The translations under genes and the position numbers were made by a program. A stretch of 64,000 nucleotides of DNA, taken from the NCBI RefSeq assembly GCF_000374145.1, contig NZ_KB893653.1:195495-259494 (forward strand), given 5' to 3'. The notes beneath the pieces were generated by a model, which worked only from the letters and a program-made list of their open reading frames with translations, made no database searches and was not told the origin of the DNA. Every line of letters begins with the position of its first letter. The first letter of the stretch is position 1. This stretch comes from Neomegalonema perideroedes DSM 15528. Its GTDB lineage: Bacteria; Pseudomonadota; Alphaproteobacteria; Rhodobacterales; Rhodobacteraceae. Shown here in pieces: positions 1 through 8,291 of the stretch.

Positions 1-932
1 AGAATCGCCTCCGCTTCGCTCTGGAGGGCCTTGGAGCCCGGCAGCAGGGTCAGAGGGTCCAGATTGCCTTGCAGCGTCACAGAGGCCGGAATCGCGCTCT
101 GAGCCCATGCGGGCGAGACGCTGGTGTCCAGCCCGAGGCCGGAGATCCCCGTCTCGCGGGCGTAGAGCGCGTAGCCGCCGCCCGCGCCGCGCGGAAAGCC
201 GATGACCGGAACGCCCGGATGGCGCGCCTGCAAAGCCTCGACGACGCGTCGCGCCGGGGCGACGGAGAACCGCGCGAAGGCCCGAGGCGCCAGAGCGCCC
301 GCCCAGCTGTCGAAGAGCTGCACGGCCTCGGCGCCCGCCTCGATCTGGCGAGAGAGATATTCGACGGTGGCCTCGGTCAGCAGGTCGATCAGAGCCTGAA
401 AGCTCTCGGGATGGGAGAACATCCAGCGCCGCGCCGCCGCCTGCTCGTCCTTGCCGCGCCCGGCGGCCAGATAGGTCGCGAGGGTCCAGGGCGCGCCCGC
501 GAAGCCGATCAGGGTCGTCTCGCGGGGCAGCTCCTCGCGCAGACGGCCGAGGGTTTCGTAGACCGGCGCGAGCTTCCTGTGGAGATCTTCGGGGATAAGT
601 CGGGGCAGGGGCGCTTCGGGGCTCTGGACGTCGAGCCTTGGCCCCTCTCCCTGCTCGAACCAGAGCCGCCAGCCCAGCGCATGCGGGACGACGAGAATAT
701 CCGAAAACAAGATCGCCGCGTCGAAGCCGTAGCGCCGGATGGGCTGCAAAGTCGCTTCCACGGCGAAGTCCGGATTGTAGCAGAGTTCGAGAAAGCCGCC
801 CGCCTTGGCGCGCAGCTCCCGATATTCCGGCAGATAGCGCCCCGCCTGACGCATGAGCCAGACGGGAGGGCGAGGAAGGGCCTCGCCGGAGAGGGCGCGC
901 AGAAGGAGCTTATCGGGCGTCTGATCGGTCAT
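1..932 (-). CDS. hemE: Uroporphyrinogen decarboxylase (5' part; C-terminus lies outside the window)
   Basis: Cytoplasmic enzyme of tetrapyrrole synthesis that removes the four acetate carboxyls of uroporphyrinogen III to give coproporphyrinogen III. Reading the minus strand from the ATG at 932 gives about 310 residues open to the window edge. The family signature LMRQAGRYLPEYRE is at residues 25-38, followed by FSDILVVPHALG and GFAGAPWTLATYL, all typical of the (beta/alpha)8 barrel active site. The normal length is about 340-350, so only a short C-terminal part is missing. It diverges from ppsR across the putative replication origin, as in Caulobacter and many other alphaproteobacteria. Confidence 0.95.
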   Translation of the reverse strand, partial: MTDQTPDKLLLRALSGEALPRPPVWLMRQAGRYLPEYRELRAKAGGFLELCYNPDFAVEATLQPIRRYGFDAAILFSDILVVPHALGWRLWFEQGEGPRLDVQSPEAPLPRLIPEDLHRKLAPVYETLGRLREELPRETTLIGFAGAPWTLATYLAAGRGKDEQAAARRWMFSHPESFQALIDLLTEATVEYLSRQIEAGAEAVQLFDSWAGALAPRAFARFSVAPARRVVEALQARHPGVPVIGFPRGAGGGYALYARETGISGLGLDTSVSPAWAQSAIPASVTLQGNLDPLTLLPGSKALQSEAEAI

Positions 933-1139
933 GGGCGCGCTTGTAGCCTGCTCCATGGCCGGAGTCGATGCGGCGACCGGGCGCGTCTCGCGCCCCTTCC
1001 CTCCCCAGCCCGTCGCCGCAGGGCGGAGCGGATATCCACAGGAAAACATCTACAAGAAAGAATCTTAAAAAAGGTTGAAGAAGATAGTAGGAGGGTGGAA
1101 AAGCGTGAATTCTTTGGGATTCACAGGTTATGCCCAGAG

Positions 1140-1148
1140 TTATCCACA
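1140..1148 (+). promoter_or_regulatory. DnaA box, perfect TTATCCACA
   Basis: Exact match to the DnaA 9-mer consensus, directly followed by a GAATC/GATTC pair at 1152-1161. It is the box nearest the A-rich stretch at 1041-1090. Confidence 0.85.
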
Positions 1149-1351
1149 ATCGAATCGATTCTTTCGGGAATCTCGCCAAGCTCTCAGGATGCTTGAAGCT
1201 CTCAGGAGAAGATTTTGATCCTATTGGGTTTCCACCTGATTCGCACTCGGAATCGGAGTCGGCGATTCGTTCGCGATTCGACCATGAGTCGTCGGAATCC
1301 TCCACAATCGGCGCCCGTTATGAGTCGGTCGCTGCCGAGATTCCATCCACC

Positions 1352-1360
1352 TGTGGATAA
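1352..1360 (-). promoter_or_regulatory. DnaA box, perfect, inverted
   Basis: TGTGGATAA on the plus strand, the exact complement of TTATCCACA. It is opposite in orientation to the boxes at 1140 and 1441. Confidence 0.85.
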
Positions 1361-1440
1361 CTCTGTGCATGAAGGTCTAATCGAATCCGCTTGACTCGGG
1401 ATAACCCCCTTTTTCCCCTGATTCTTCCCCGTTATCCCCG

Positions 1441-1449
1441 TTATCCACA
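1441..1449 (+). promoter_or_regulatory. DnaA box, perfect, overlapping the ppsR ribosome binding site
   Basis: TTATCCACA directly precedes and overlaps the AGGAG (1448-1452) of ppsR, with a near-match TTATCCCCG just upstream at 1432-1440. DnaA bound here would cover the ppsR leader, so DnaA could influence ppsR expression. Confidence 0.8.
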
Positions 1450-1461
1450 GGAGTTGTCCCC

Positions 1462-2421
1462 ATGCGCCCGGAATCCGCTCCGGCCCCCGCTCCGGCCTCC
1501 ATTTCGGAAGCCTCGCCGGAGGCGCCCGGAAGACCCGCGGGCCGCCTGCCTCAGGTGCATATCCTCTCCGATTCCACCGGCGACACCCTGCGCGCGGCGC
1601 TCCGGGCGGTCTCGGGGCAATTCCGCCATGTGGCCTTCGAGACCCGCGCCCATACCCTGATCCGCAGCCTGCCCGCCCTCGACCGCGCCTTTCAGGAGAT
1701 CGCCGCCGCGCCGGGCCTGGTCATGCACAGCGTCGTGACGCCGCAGCTGCGCGCCCGGCTGGAGGAGCATTGCCGCAGGCTCAGCCTGCCCAACGTGGCC
1801 CTGCTCGATCCGGCCATCGCGGCCATGGCGGCCCATCTGAATTCTCCGCCCAACTGGCGGCCCGGCGGACAGCATGAGGTGGACGTCGCCTATTACGCCC
1901 GCATGGCCGCCATCGACTTCGCCATGGAGCATGACGACGGCGAATGGAGCGAAAGGCTGCGCGCCGCCGAGGTGCTGCTGATCGGAGTGAGCCGCACCTC
2001 GAAGACGCCGACCTGCGTCTATCTGGCGGGCAAAGGCGTGAAGGCGGCGAATCTGCCGCTGACTTCGGCGCGGCCGCCGCCGCCCGCCCTCTTCGAATTC
2101 GGGCCGGACGAGGGGCCGCTTCTGGTCGGGCTGACCGCCAAGCCCGCGCGTCTGGCGCAGATCCGGGCGCATCGGCTTCAGAGCCTGCGCCAAGAGGACG
2201 GGCGCGGCGGAGATTACGCCGAGGTCTCGGCCATTCAGCGCGAGGTGGTCGAGGCGCTCAAGCTCTTCGAGCGGCTGCAATGCCCGGTGATCGACGTCAC
2301 GCGCCGCTCCATCGAGGAGACGGCGGCGGCGGTCATGAGCCTGCTGGAGGCGCGGGGCCGGGCGCGCCGGGCGGGGATTCCCTTCACGGGCGGCCTGACG
2401 GACAGGGGAGAAGGCGCATGA
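1462..2421 (+). CDS. ppsR: Pyruvate,phosphate dikinase / PEP synthase regulatory protein (DUF299)
   Basis: Bifunctional kinase/pyrophosphorylase of the PPSR/PDRP family. It inactivates PPDK or PEP synthase by ADP-dependent threonine phosphorylation and reactivates it with phosphate. The 319-residue protein has the N-terminal motif HILSDSTGDTL (33-43) and the P-loop-like GVSRTSKTP (175-183) followed by TCVYLAGKG, both family hallmarks. The first 30 residues are Pro/Ala rich and probably a flexible extension. AGGAG at 1448-1452 supports the ATG at 1462. It is first in an operon whose genes all overlap by ATGA, and it is the gene beside the origin in Caulobacter. Its target enzyme is not in the window: the PEP-synthase-like gene at 53003-55444 lacks the PEP barrel. 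Confidence 0.95.
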   Translation: MRPESAPAPAPASISEASPEAPGRPAGRLPQVHILSDSTGDTLRAALRAVSGQFRHVAFETRAHTLIRSLPALDRAFQEIAAAPGLVMHSVVTPQLRARLEEHCRRLSLPNVALLDPAIAAMAAHLNSPPNWRPGGQHEVDVAYYARMAAIDFAMEHDDGEWSERLRAAEVLLIGVSRTSKTPTCVYLAGKGVKAANLPLTSARPPPPALFEFGPDEGPLLVGLTAKPARLAQIRAHRLQSLRQEDGRGGDYAEVSAIQREVVEALKLFERLQCPVIDVTRRSIEETAAAVMSLLEARGRARRAGIPFTGGLTDRGEGA

Positions 2422-3011
2422 TTCTGCTGGCTTCAGGCAGCGAGGCGCGGGCGCGGATGCTGCGCGCCGCAGGCGTGGAGGTCCAGACGCGCCGGGCCGC
2501 CGTGGACGAAGAGGCCGTGACCGCCTCTCTGCGGGCCGAGGGGGTGGGGCCGCGCGATCTCGCCGACGCCCTCGCCGAGATGAAGGCGATGCGGGTCGGG
2601 GCTGCGGCGCCTGCGGGGCTGCTGACGCTCGGGGCGGATCAGACCCTCGCCTTCAAGGATCGGGTCTACGGCAAGCCCGAGAGCCTCAAGGCGGCGCGGG
2701 CGCAGCTTCTGGAGCTGCGCGGCGAGTCGCACACCTTGTTTTCGGCGGCGGTGATCGTCGAGAACGGCGCGCCGGTCTGGCGTCATGTGGGCGCGGCGCA
2801 ATTGCGCATGAGGCCCTTTTCGGAGAAGTTCCTCGACGCCTATCTTGAGGCCGAAGGCGAAGCGATCCTCGGATGCGCGGGCGCCTATCGCATCGAGGGG
2901 CCGGGGGCGCAATTGTTCTCGCGCGTGACGGGCGATCATTTCACCATTCAGGGTCTGCCTGTGCTGGAGATCCTGGGCTATCTGCGGGCGAGAGGGATTT
3001 TGACCGAATGA
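2418..3011 (+). CDS. maf: Maf family nucleotide pyrophosphatase
   Basis: Maf proteins hydrolyse non-canonical or pyrimidine nucleoside triphosphates to monophosphates (house-cleaning; some members arrest division). The 197-residue product starts ILLASGSEARARML, the family N-terminus with the usual SxR replaced by SEAR, and contains LTLGADQTLAF, with the conserved acidic catalytic region, then YGKP. ATG 2418-2420 overlaps the ppsR stop as ATGA, which fixes the start; a longer frame upstream lies inside ppsR. The pyrimidine/7-methyl-GTP subclass was not assigned. Confidence 0.92.
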   Translation: MILLASGSEARARMLRAAGVEVQTRRAAVDEEAVTASLRAEGVGPRDLADALAEMKAMRVGAAAPAGLLTLGADQTLAFKDRVYGKPESLKAARAQLLELRGESHTLFSAAVIVENGAPVWRHVGAAQLRMRPFSEKFLDAYLEAEGEAILGCAGAYRIEGPGAQLFSRVTGDHFTIQGLPVLEILGYLRARGILTE

Positions 3012-3847
3012 GCGAAGAGCGGGACGCGCCTCTGGCGGGAGTCTTCGGCTGGCCGGCCTCCCATTCGAAATCTCCGGCGCTGCACGGCCATTGGCTGAAG
3101 CGCTATGGGATCAGGGGCTGGTATCTGCCGCTTCCGGTGCGGCCGGAGGATTTCGCCGAAGTTCTCAAGGCTCTGCCGCGCATGGGCTTCGTGGGGGCCA
3201 ACGTCACCATGCCCCATAAGGCCGAGGCCTTCCGCATGGCCGATGAGGCCACGCCTCTGGCGCGGCGGCTGCGGGCGGCGAATACGCTGATCCTCCGCGA
3301 GGGCCGCATCTTCGCCGACAACACCGACGGATTCGGCTTCATCGAGAATCTGCGCCAAAATTCGCCTGAATGGAGCCCGGCGGCGGGCCCTGTGACGGTG
3401 ATCGGCGCCGGAGGGGCCAGCCGCGCGGTGATCGCCGCTCTCGCGGAGGCGGGGGCGCCGGAGATTCGGCTGCTCAACCGCACCCTCGCCAATTCCGAGG
3501 AGCTTCAGCGCGACCTCGACCTGCCTCTGAAGCTTCTGCCCATGGAGAAGCTGTCCGAGGCTCTGGAGGGCGCGGCTCTGGCGGTGAACGCCACGGCGCT
3601 CGGCATGGCGGGCGGGCCGCCCTTCGACCTCGACCTCAGCGCGCTGGCCCCGGGAATCCTCGCCACGGATCTGATCTACGCGCCGCTCAAGACGCCTTTC
3701 CTCGCAGCCGCCGAGAAGCAGGGCGCCCGGATCGTGGACGGACTCGGAATGCTGCTGCATCAGGCGCGGCCCGGATTCGCGGCGTGGTTCGGGCGCGAGC
3801 CGGAGGTGGATGAAGAGCTCCGCCGCGCCGTTCTGGAGGCCGCATGA
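3008..3847 (+). CDS. aroE: Shikimate dehydrogenase (NADP+)
   Basis: Reduces 3-dehydroshikimate to shikimate in the chorismate pathway. The 279-residue protein has the shikimate-binding SKSPALHGHW (20-29), MPHK with the catalytic lysine, NTDGFGF and the nucleotide-binding GAGGASRAV. Length and motif order are normal for AroE. The start ATG overlaps the maf stop as ATGA and the stop overlaps coaE in the same way. A second gene of this pathway, aroA, lies at 23824-25173. Confidence 0.95.
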   Translation: MSEERDAPLAGVFGWPASHSKSPALHGHWLKRYGIRGWYLPLPVRPEDFAEVLKALPRMGFVGANVTMPHKAEAFRMADEATPLARRLRAANTLILREGRIFADNTDGFGFIENLRQNSPEWSPAAGPVTVIGAGGASRAVIAALAEAGAPEIRLLNRTLANSEELQRDLDLPLKLLPMEKLSEALEGAALAVNATALGMAGGPPFDLDLSALAPGILATDLIYAPLKTPFLAAAEKQGARIVDGLGMLLHQARPGFAAWFGREPEVDEELRRAVLEAA

Positions 3848-4458
3848 CCTATCGCCTCGGCCTGACGGGCTCCATCGGCATGGGCAAGAGCGCCACCGCC
3901 GAAATGTTCCGCAAGCGCGGGATTCCCGTCTATGACGCCGACGTCGCCGTGGCGGAGCTTTACGCGCCCGGAGGCGGCGCCGCGCCGGTTCTGGAGGCGC
4001 TGATTCCCGGCGCCGCCGCGTCCGACGGCTCGGCGGATCGCGAGGTTCTGCGCAAGGCCGTCCTCGGGAATCCCGGGATGCTGAAAAAGCTCGAAGCGGC
4101 GATTCATCCGCTGGTCCTCGCCAAACGCGCGGAGTTCCTCGCGGCCAACCGCGAGGCGCCGCTCGCGCTGCTCGACATTCCCTTGCTTTATGAAACGGGC
4201 TCGGAGCGGGAGATGGAGGCGGTGCTCGTGGTCTCCGCCCCGGCGGAGGTCCAGCGCGCGCGGGTTCTGGCGCGTCCCGGCATGACGCCCGAGCGTTTCG
4301 AGGCCATCCTCGCCCGCCAGACTCCCGACGCCGAGAAGCGCGCCCGCGCGGATTGGGTTCTCGACACGAGCCGGGGATTCCCCGCCGCCGAGGCCGAAGT
4401 CGAGGCGATCCTCGCGCAATTCCGCGCGACAGGCCGCATCGGACAGGAGAAGCCATGA
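3844..4458 (+). CDS. coaE: Dephospho-CoA kinase
   Basis: Last step of coenzyme A synthesis, phosphorylating the 3'-hydroxyl of dephospho-CoA. The 204-residue protein opens with the P-loop GSIGMGKS (9-16) and has YDADVAVAELY, LDIPLLYE and a C-terminal RQ-containing helix (ILARQTPDAEKRARAD), as in the family. It is coupled by ATGA overlaps to aroE upstream and dnaQ downstream, the conserved alphaproteobacterial order beside the origin. Confidence 0.95.
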   Translation: MTYRLGLTGSIGMGKSATAEMFRKRGIPVYDADVAVAELYAPGGGAAPVLEALIPGAAASDGSADREVLRKAVLGNPGMLKKLEAAIHPLVLAKRAEFLAANREAPLALLDIPLLYETGSEREMEAVLVVSAPAEVQRARVLARPGMTPERFEAILARQTPDAEKRARADWVLDTSRGFPAAEAEVEAILAQFRATGRIGQEKP

Positions 4459-5189
4459 CCCGCGAGATCGTCCTCGACACCGAAACCACCGGCTTCGACC
4501 CCGCGCGCGGCGACCGCATGGTGGAGGTCGCCTGTCTGGAGCTGGTGAATCGTCTGCCGACCGGGGCGTATTTCCACCGCTACATCGATCCTGAGCGCTC
4601 CGTCCCCGCCGAGGCCGCCGCCGTCCACGGCCTGACCGACGAGAAGCTGCGCGGCCAGCCGAAATTCCGCGAGATCGCGCAGGATTTCCTCGACTTCATC
4701 GGCGAAGCGCCGCTGGTCATCCATAACGCCGCCTTCGACATGAAGTTTTTGAGCCATGAACTGGCTCTGGCGAATAAGCCCACCCTGCCTTACGCCCGCG
4801 CCGTGGACACTCTGGCCATGGCCCGGACGCGCTTTCCCGGCGCTCCGGCCACCCTCGACGCGCTCTGCCGGCGGTTCGGCGTGGACAACTCCGGCCGCCA
4901 GCTCCATGGCGCGCTCATCGACTGCGAGCTTCTGGCGGGCGTCTATCTGGAGCTGACCGGCGGGCGTCAGATCGGCTTCGGCCTCGACGCGGGGCCGAAG
5001 GGGCGCAGAGCCTCCGTCTCCCCGGCCTCCGAGGGGCTTGCGGCGGGAGGCGCCGCCGCGAAGGGCGAGGCGCCCGCCGCGCGGCGTCCCTCCGCGCGGC
5101 CTGCTCTGCTGACCTCCGAAGAGGCCGCCGCGCATGAGGCCTTCGTCCGCGGCCTCGGCGAGGCCGCGCGCTGGCGGCGGCCCTCCTGA
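4455..5189 (+). CDS. dnaQ: DNA polymerase III epsilon subunit (3'-5' exonuclease)
   Basis: Proofreading subunit of the replicative polymerase. The 244-residue protein has ExoI DTETTG (D8, E10), ExoII HNAAFD (D95) and ExoIII-epsilon HGALIDCELL (H151, D156), so the DEDDh metal site is complete. The C-terminal 60 residues are Ala/Gly/Pro rich and probably form the flexible tail that contacts the polymerase alpha subunit. The start overlaps coaE (ATGA). The operon ends here at a hairpin shared with convergent secB. Confidence 0.95.
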   Translation: MTREIVLDTETTGFDPARGDRMVEVACLELVNRLPTGAYFHRYIDPERSVPAEAAAVHGLTDEKLRGQPKFREIAQDFLDFIGEAPLVIHNAAFDMKFLSHELALANKPTLPYARAVDTLAMARTRFPGAPATLDALCRRFGVDNSGRQLHGALIDCELLAGVYLELTGGRQIGFGLDAGPKGRRASVSPASEGLAAGGAAAKGEAPAARRPSARPALLTSEEAAAHEAFVRGLGEAARWRRPS

Positions 5190-5194
5190 ACGAA

Positions 5195-5221
5195 AAAGGC
5201 CGCGCTCTGCGCGCGGCCTTT
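5195..5221. terminator. Bidirectional hairpin terminator between dnaQ and secB
   Basis: Eleven-base perfect inverted repeat (AAAGGCCGCGC, 5195-5205, and GCGCGGCCTTT, 5211-5221) with a five-base loop. A on one flank and T on the other let it work for both dnaQ (plus) and secB (minus). Confidence 0.85.
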
Positions 5222-5250
5222 CCGTCTCGTCGAAACCGAAAGCCTGAGGA

Positions 5251-5751
5251 TCAGGCCTGTCCGGCGGGGGGCTCTCCGGCGGCCTGCTGGGCGCGCTGGG
5301 CCGCCACGGCGTCGAGCCGCTGGCGATAGAGCGCCATGAAGTCCACCGGATCGAGCAGCAGCGGCGGATAACCGCCGTCGCGCGTGGCGTCGGCCACCAC
5401 GCGGCGCGCGAAGGGGAAGAGGATGCGCGGGCATTCGGCCAGCAGGATCGGCTCGATCATGTTCTGAGGCGCGCCGGTCAGGCGGAAGATCCCGACGTAA
5501 TCCAGCGAGGCCGCATAGATGTTCTTGTTCTCGACGACGGCCTTCGCGTCGATCTTGAGCGAAACCTCGAAGATGCCCTGCTCGCCGTCTTCGGCGGGCA
5601 GCTGGCGGGCGTTGGCGTCGATGCGCACGGGCAGGTCGGGGCGCGAGTCGATGCGCATTCCGGCGCCCGGATTCTCAAACGACAGATCCCGCACGAATTG
5701 CGCGAGGATCGACAGCTGAATGTCGGCCGGAGGGGGGGCGGCGTCGGTCAT
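5251..5751 (-). CDS. secB: Protein-export chaperone SecB
   Basis: Tetrameric cytosolic chaperone that holds preproteins unfolded and delivers them to SecA. The 166-residue product has the SecB core (FVRDLSFENP near residue 20, LAECPRILFPFAR, DGGYPPLLLDPVDF) and an acid-poor Ala/Gln-rich tail. It lies next to dnaQ, as in Caulobacter. Upstream of the ATG there is AGGAG about 11 bases away, a slightly long spacing. It diverges from the Tim44-domain gene. Confidence 0.95.
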   Translation of the reverse strand: MTDAAPPPADIQLSILAQFVRDLSFENPGAGMRIDSRPDLPVRIDANARQLPAEDGEQGIFEVSLKIDAKAVVENKNIYAASLDYVGIFRLTGAPQNMIEPILLAECPRILFPFARRVVADATRDGGYPPLLLDPVDFMALYRQRLDAVAAQRAQQAAGEPPAGQA

Positions 5752-6055
5752 CGAGGATAGGCTCCTGAAGATAGGTTCAAAATGGGACGTTGAGCCAAGG
5801 GGCTATCATGGGTCGGCCCCGGCGCCAAGTCTCGCGCATGGAGGAGGGGCGAGATTCGCAGGCTCCTTTCCTTTCAGGCGGGGATTGAGAAAATGTGAAG
5901 ACGGAGAGGCGCGCATTTGGCGTTTCGCCGCCTCTGCGACGCTTGCGCGCCCCGCGACAGTGGATTTTAAGCCTGCGACGCCATACATAGAGTCTCAAGC
6001 CCCGCGCGCCCGATTTCGGCCGCCCGGCCCCATCCGCCTCAGGAGACGCGCCCTG
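5752..6055. other. Divergent intergenic region between secB and the Tim44-domain gene
   Basis: About 304 bases without a credible gene. It must carry the promoters of secB (leftward) and of the Tim44-domain gene (rightward). AT-richer patches lie at 5776-5800 and 5960-5995, but no promoter is clear enough to call. AGGAG at 6040-6044 is the ribosome binding site of the rightward gene. Confidence 0.6.
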
Positions 6056-6718
6056 ATGACCGACGCCTTTCTGGAGATCCTCATCCTCGCCGCCGTGGCC
6101 GGATTCGTGTTCATGCGCCTGAAGGGCGTGCTGGGCACCCGGGTGGGGCGTGAAAACCCGGAGGAATGGGGCTTCGGCGCGCCGTCGGGCAAGCCCGGCC
6201 CCGCCGCGGACCGGGCCGAGGCCGCTCCCGGCCTGCCGCCCGAATTGGGCGTCGATCCCGCCAGTCCCGCCGGACGCGCTCTGATCCTCGGGCTGGAGGC
6301 CGATTCCGAATTCGACCCCGCCGATTTCATGCGGCGCGCGGGCGACGCCTATGAATATATCCTTCTGGCCTTCGAACATGGCGAGAAAGACGATCTGAGG
6401 CCGCTTCTCGCGCCGAACGTTTACCAAAGTTTTTCCCATGTGATCGATGATCGTACGCAGAAAGGCGTCGTCGTCGAGGCCCGTCTCGTCCGCATTCTGG
6501 CGACCGAACTCAAGGACGCCAGATTCGACCCGGCGACCCGGGAGATGCAGATGGACGTGCGCTTCGAAGCCGAGCTGATCTCCGCGGCGCGCGATGCGGC
6601 CGGCGCGGTGGTGCAGGGCGATCCGACGCAGCCGCGCGTCATCTCCGATCTCTGGACCTTCTCGCGCCGACTGGGCGACGCCGATCCCAACTGGTTGCTC
6701 GTCGCGACGGGCGACTGA
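6056..6718 (+). CDS. Tim44-like domain protein, inner-membrane anchored
   Basis: 220 residues. The N-terminus (FLEILILAAVAGFVFMRL, residues 4-21) is one membrane segment, followed by a Pro/Gly-rich linker (about 30-80) and a C-terminal Tim44-like domain (about 85-220) with FMRRAGDAYEYILLAFEHG and FSHVIDDRTQKG. This is the bacterial TimA-type relative of the mitochondrial import subunit Tim44. The molecular role in bacteria is not settled. AGGAG 12 bases upstream sets the start. It precedes mltA by 18 bases and is probably co-transcribed with it. Confidence 0.88.
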   Translation: MTDAFLEILILAAVAGFVFMRLKGVLGTRVGRENPEEWGFGAPSGKPGPAADRAEAAPGLPPELGVDPASPAGRALILGLEADSEFDPADFMRRAGDAYEYILLAFEHGEKDDLRPLLAPNVYQSFSHVIDDRTQKGVVVEARLVRILATELKDARFDPATREMQMDVRFEAELISAARDAAGAVVQGDPTQPRVISDLWTFSRRLGDADPNWLLVATGD

Positions 6719-6736
6719 GCCCGTCGAGGAGCGAGC

Positions 6737-8152
6737 ATGATCCGTTTCGCCCGAGCCGTCGCCTGCGCGACGGCCCTTTCCGCCTTGAGCGCCTGCGCCA
6801 GCGGACCAAAGACCCCTCTCGCCGTCGCGCCGACGCCTCTGGCGCCGGCCGCTTCGCCGATCAGCCCGCCCCCCCCTCAGGCGGCGGGGCCCGTTCTGAC
6901 CCCCATGCCCGGCGGCGGCGCCTTGCTGCCGCCGATGGTGGCTCAGGCGCCGCGGCCTCCCGCCGCGCCGGGGCCGGCCGGCCCTCAGCCCCCAGCCGCG
7001 CCCGGCCTGCCGCCCGGCGCCTATACGCCGCAAGCCATGCAATTTCCGCCTCAGCCCGTCGCCGGACCCGAATTCGTCCTTGAAGGCGCCGCCGGACGCG
7101 CCCAGCCGGTGCAGTTCGCCGGGCTTCAGGGCTGGGCCGAAGACGACCACGCCGCCGCGCTCAACGCTTTGGCGGCGGTTTGTCAGAAGCTCTCCGGGCG
7201 CGAGGTCTCGGCCTCCATCGGCGGCCCCAAGGCCGCGGACGGCGCGCCGATCGGCGGCTACGCCGGGGATTGGGTCCAGATCTGCGGCGCCTGGCCGCGC
7301 GATCCGCGCAACCGCGCCGAGGCCCGCGCCTTCTTCGAGCATTGGTTCCAGCCGGTGCGCATCGAGGCCAAGGCGGCCGACGAGGCTTTGTTCACCGGTT
7401 ATTACGAGCCGGAGCTGCGCGGCTCTCTGACGCCGGTCGGGCCTTATCAATTCCCGCTCTACCGCAAGCCCGACGACCTCATCGACGGCGTCGCCTATCA
7501 CAACCGCGCCCAAATCGACGCGGGCGCGCTGAAGGGCAGGGGGCTGGAGCTGGTCTTCGTCGACGATCCGGTGGATCTCTTCTTCCTGCACATTCAGGGC
7601 TCAGGCCGGGTGCGTCTGCCCGACGGCAATGTGATGCGCGTCGGCTACGCCGGGAAGAACGGCCATAGCTATAAATCCATCGGGCGGGTGCTGGCCGACC
7701 GCGGCGAGATGACCCTCGGCGAGACCTCCGCCGACGGCATCAAGGCTTGGGCGCGGCGCAATCCTCAGAAGATGTGGGGGCTTTTCGCGGAAAACCCCTC
7801 CTATGTCTTCTTCACGCCCAAAGAGAGCCTTTCGCCCAACGAAGGCCCCGTGGGCTCCTTCGGCACGCCTCTGCCGGCCTTGCGCTCGGTGGCGGTGGAC
7901 CAGAAATTCTACGCCCTCGGCCTGCCGATCTGGATCGAGACGGATTCGCCCGCCGGAGCCCTGCGCCGGCTGGTGGTGGCGCTCGACACGGGCGGCGCCA
8001 TCAAGGGCGCCCAGCGCGCGGACATCTTCTTCGGCTCCGGCGACGAGCCGGGCCGCCTCGCCGGATCCACCAAGGATTACGGGCGCATGACCGCCCTGCT
8101 TCCGAAGCTTTCGGTGCAGCGCATCTGGCAGGGCGCGGTTCCTCGCATCTAA
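6737..8152 (+). CDS. mltA: Membrane-bound lytic murein transglycosylase A (lipoprotein)
   Basis: Cleaves peptidoglycan glycan strands to 1,6-anhydro-muropeptides. The 471-residue protein has a lipoprotein signal with lipobox LSAC (C20), then a Pro/Ala-rich linker to about residue 110 that would span the periplasm. The MltA barrel follows (FTGYYEPELRG, LFFLHIQGSGRV, GYAGKNGHSYKSIGR), then the C-terminal 3D domain with ALDTGGAIKGAQRADIFFG, which carries its aspartates. The Pro-rich linker is longer than in E. coli MltA (365 residues). Order Tim44-mltA-smr is common in Rhodobacterales. Confidence 0.94.
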   Translation: MIRFARAVACATALSALSACASGPKTPLAVAPTPLAPAASPISPPPPQAAGPVLTPMPGGGALLPPMVAQAPRPPAAPGPAGPQPPAAPGLPPGAYTPQAMQFPPQPVAGPEFVLEGAAGRAQPVQFAGLQGWAEDDHAAALNALAAVCQKLSGREVSASIGGPKAADGAPIGGYAGDWVQICGAWPRDPRNRAEARAFFEHWFQPVRIEAKAADEALFTGYYEPELRGSLTPVGPYQFPLYRKPDDLIDGVAYHNRAQIDAGALKGRGLELVFVDDPVDLFFLHIQGSGRVRLPDGNVMRVGYAGKNGHSYKSIGRVLADRGEMTLGETSADGIKAWARRNPQKMWGLFAENPSYVFFTPKESLSPNEGPVGSFGTPLPALRSVAVDQKFYALGLPIWIETDSPAGALRRLVVALDTGGAIKGAQRADIFFGSGDEPGRLAGSTKDYGRMTALLPKLSVQRIWQGAVPRI

Positions 8153-8220
8153 AGAAAAGCGCGCGCGCCGAGGAAACGTTTCCCGCGCGCCGCGCGCCGC
8201 CTATATAAGGCGCTTCCCGC

Positions 8221-8250
8221 CCCATCCGGCCCTTCGACAGGTCGGATGGG
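8221..8250. other. Hairpin in the mltA-smr gap
   Basis: CCCATCCG (8221-8228) and CGGATGGG (8243-8250) form an eight-base perfect stem with a 14-base loop, 70 bases after mltA. There is no T-tract, so it is more likely an attenuating or mRNA-stabilising structure than a strong terminator. A smaller inverted repeat, CGCCTATATAAGGCG, lies just upstream. Confidence 0.4.
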
Positions 8251-8291
8251 GTTCGGCGTTTGGGCGAAGGGAGATCGGGGAGGGCGCGCAG

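Larger units (their letters stand above)
933..1461. other. oriC: Putative chromosomal replication origin (oriC) between hemE and ppsR
   Basis: This 529-bp gap has no credible gene. It holds three perfect DnaA boxes (TTATCCACA at 1140-1148 and 1441-1449; inverted TGTGGATAA at 1352-1360) and weaker matches at 1032-1040 (one mismatch), 1128-1136, 1396-1404 and 1432-1440. An A-rich, low-G+C stretch at about 1041-1090 could be the unwinding element. Seventeen GANTC sites lie between 1060 and 1424. The flanks, hemE on one side and ppsR-maf-aroE-coaE-dnaQ on the other, match the Caulobacter origin neighbourhood, and transcription diverges from the gap. dnaA itself is not in the window. Function is inferred from motifs and synteny. 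Confidence 0.85.

Noticed and set aside
1065-1079. Possible CtrA box (TTAA-N7-TGAA) in the origin
   Set aside because: Only one half matches TTAA; a single degenerate site is too weak to claim CtrA control.
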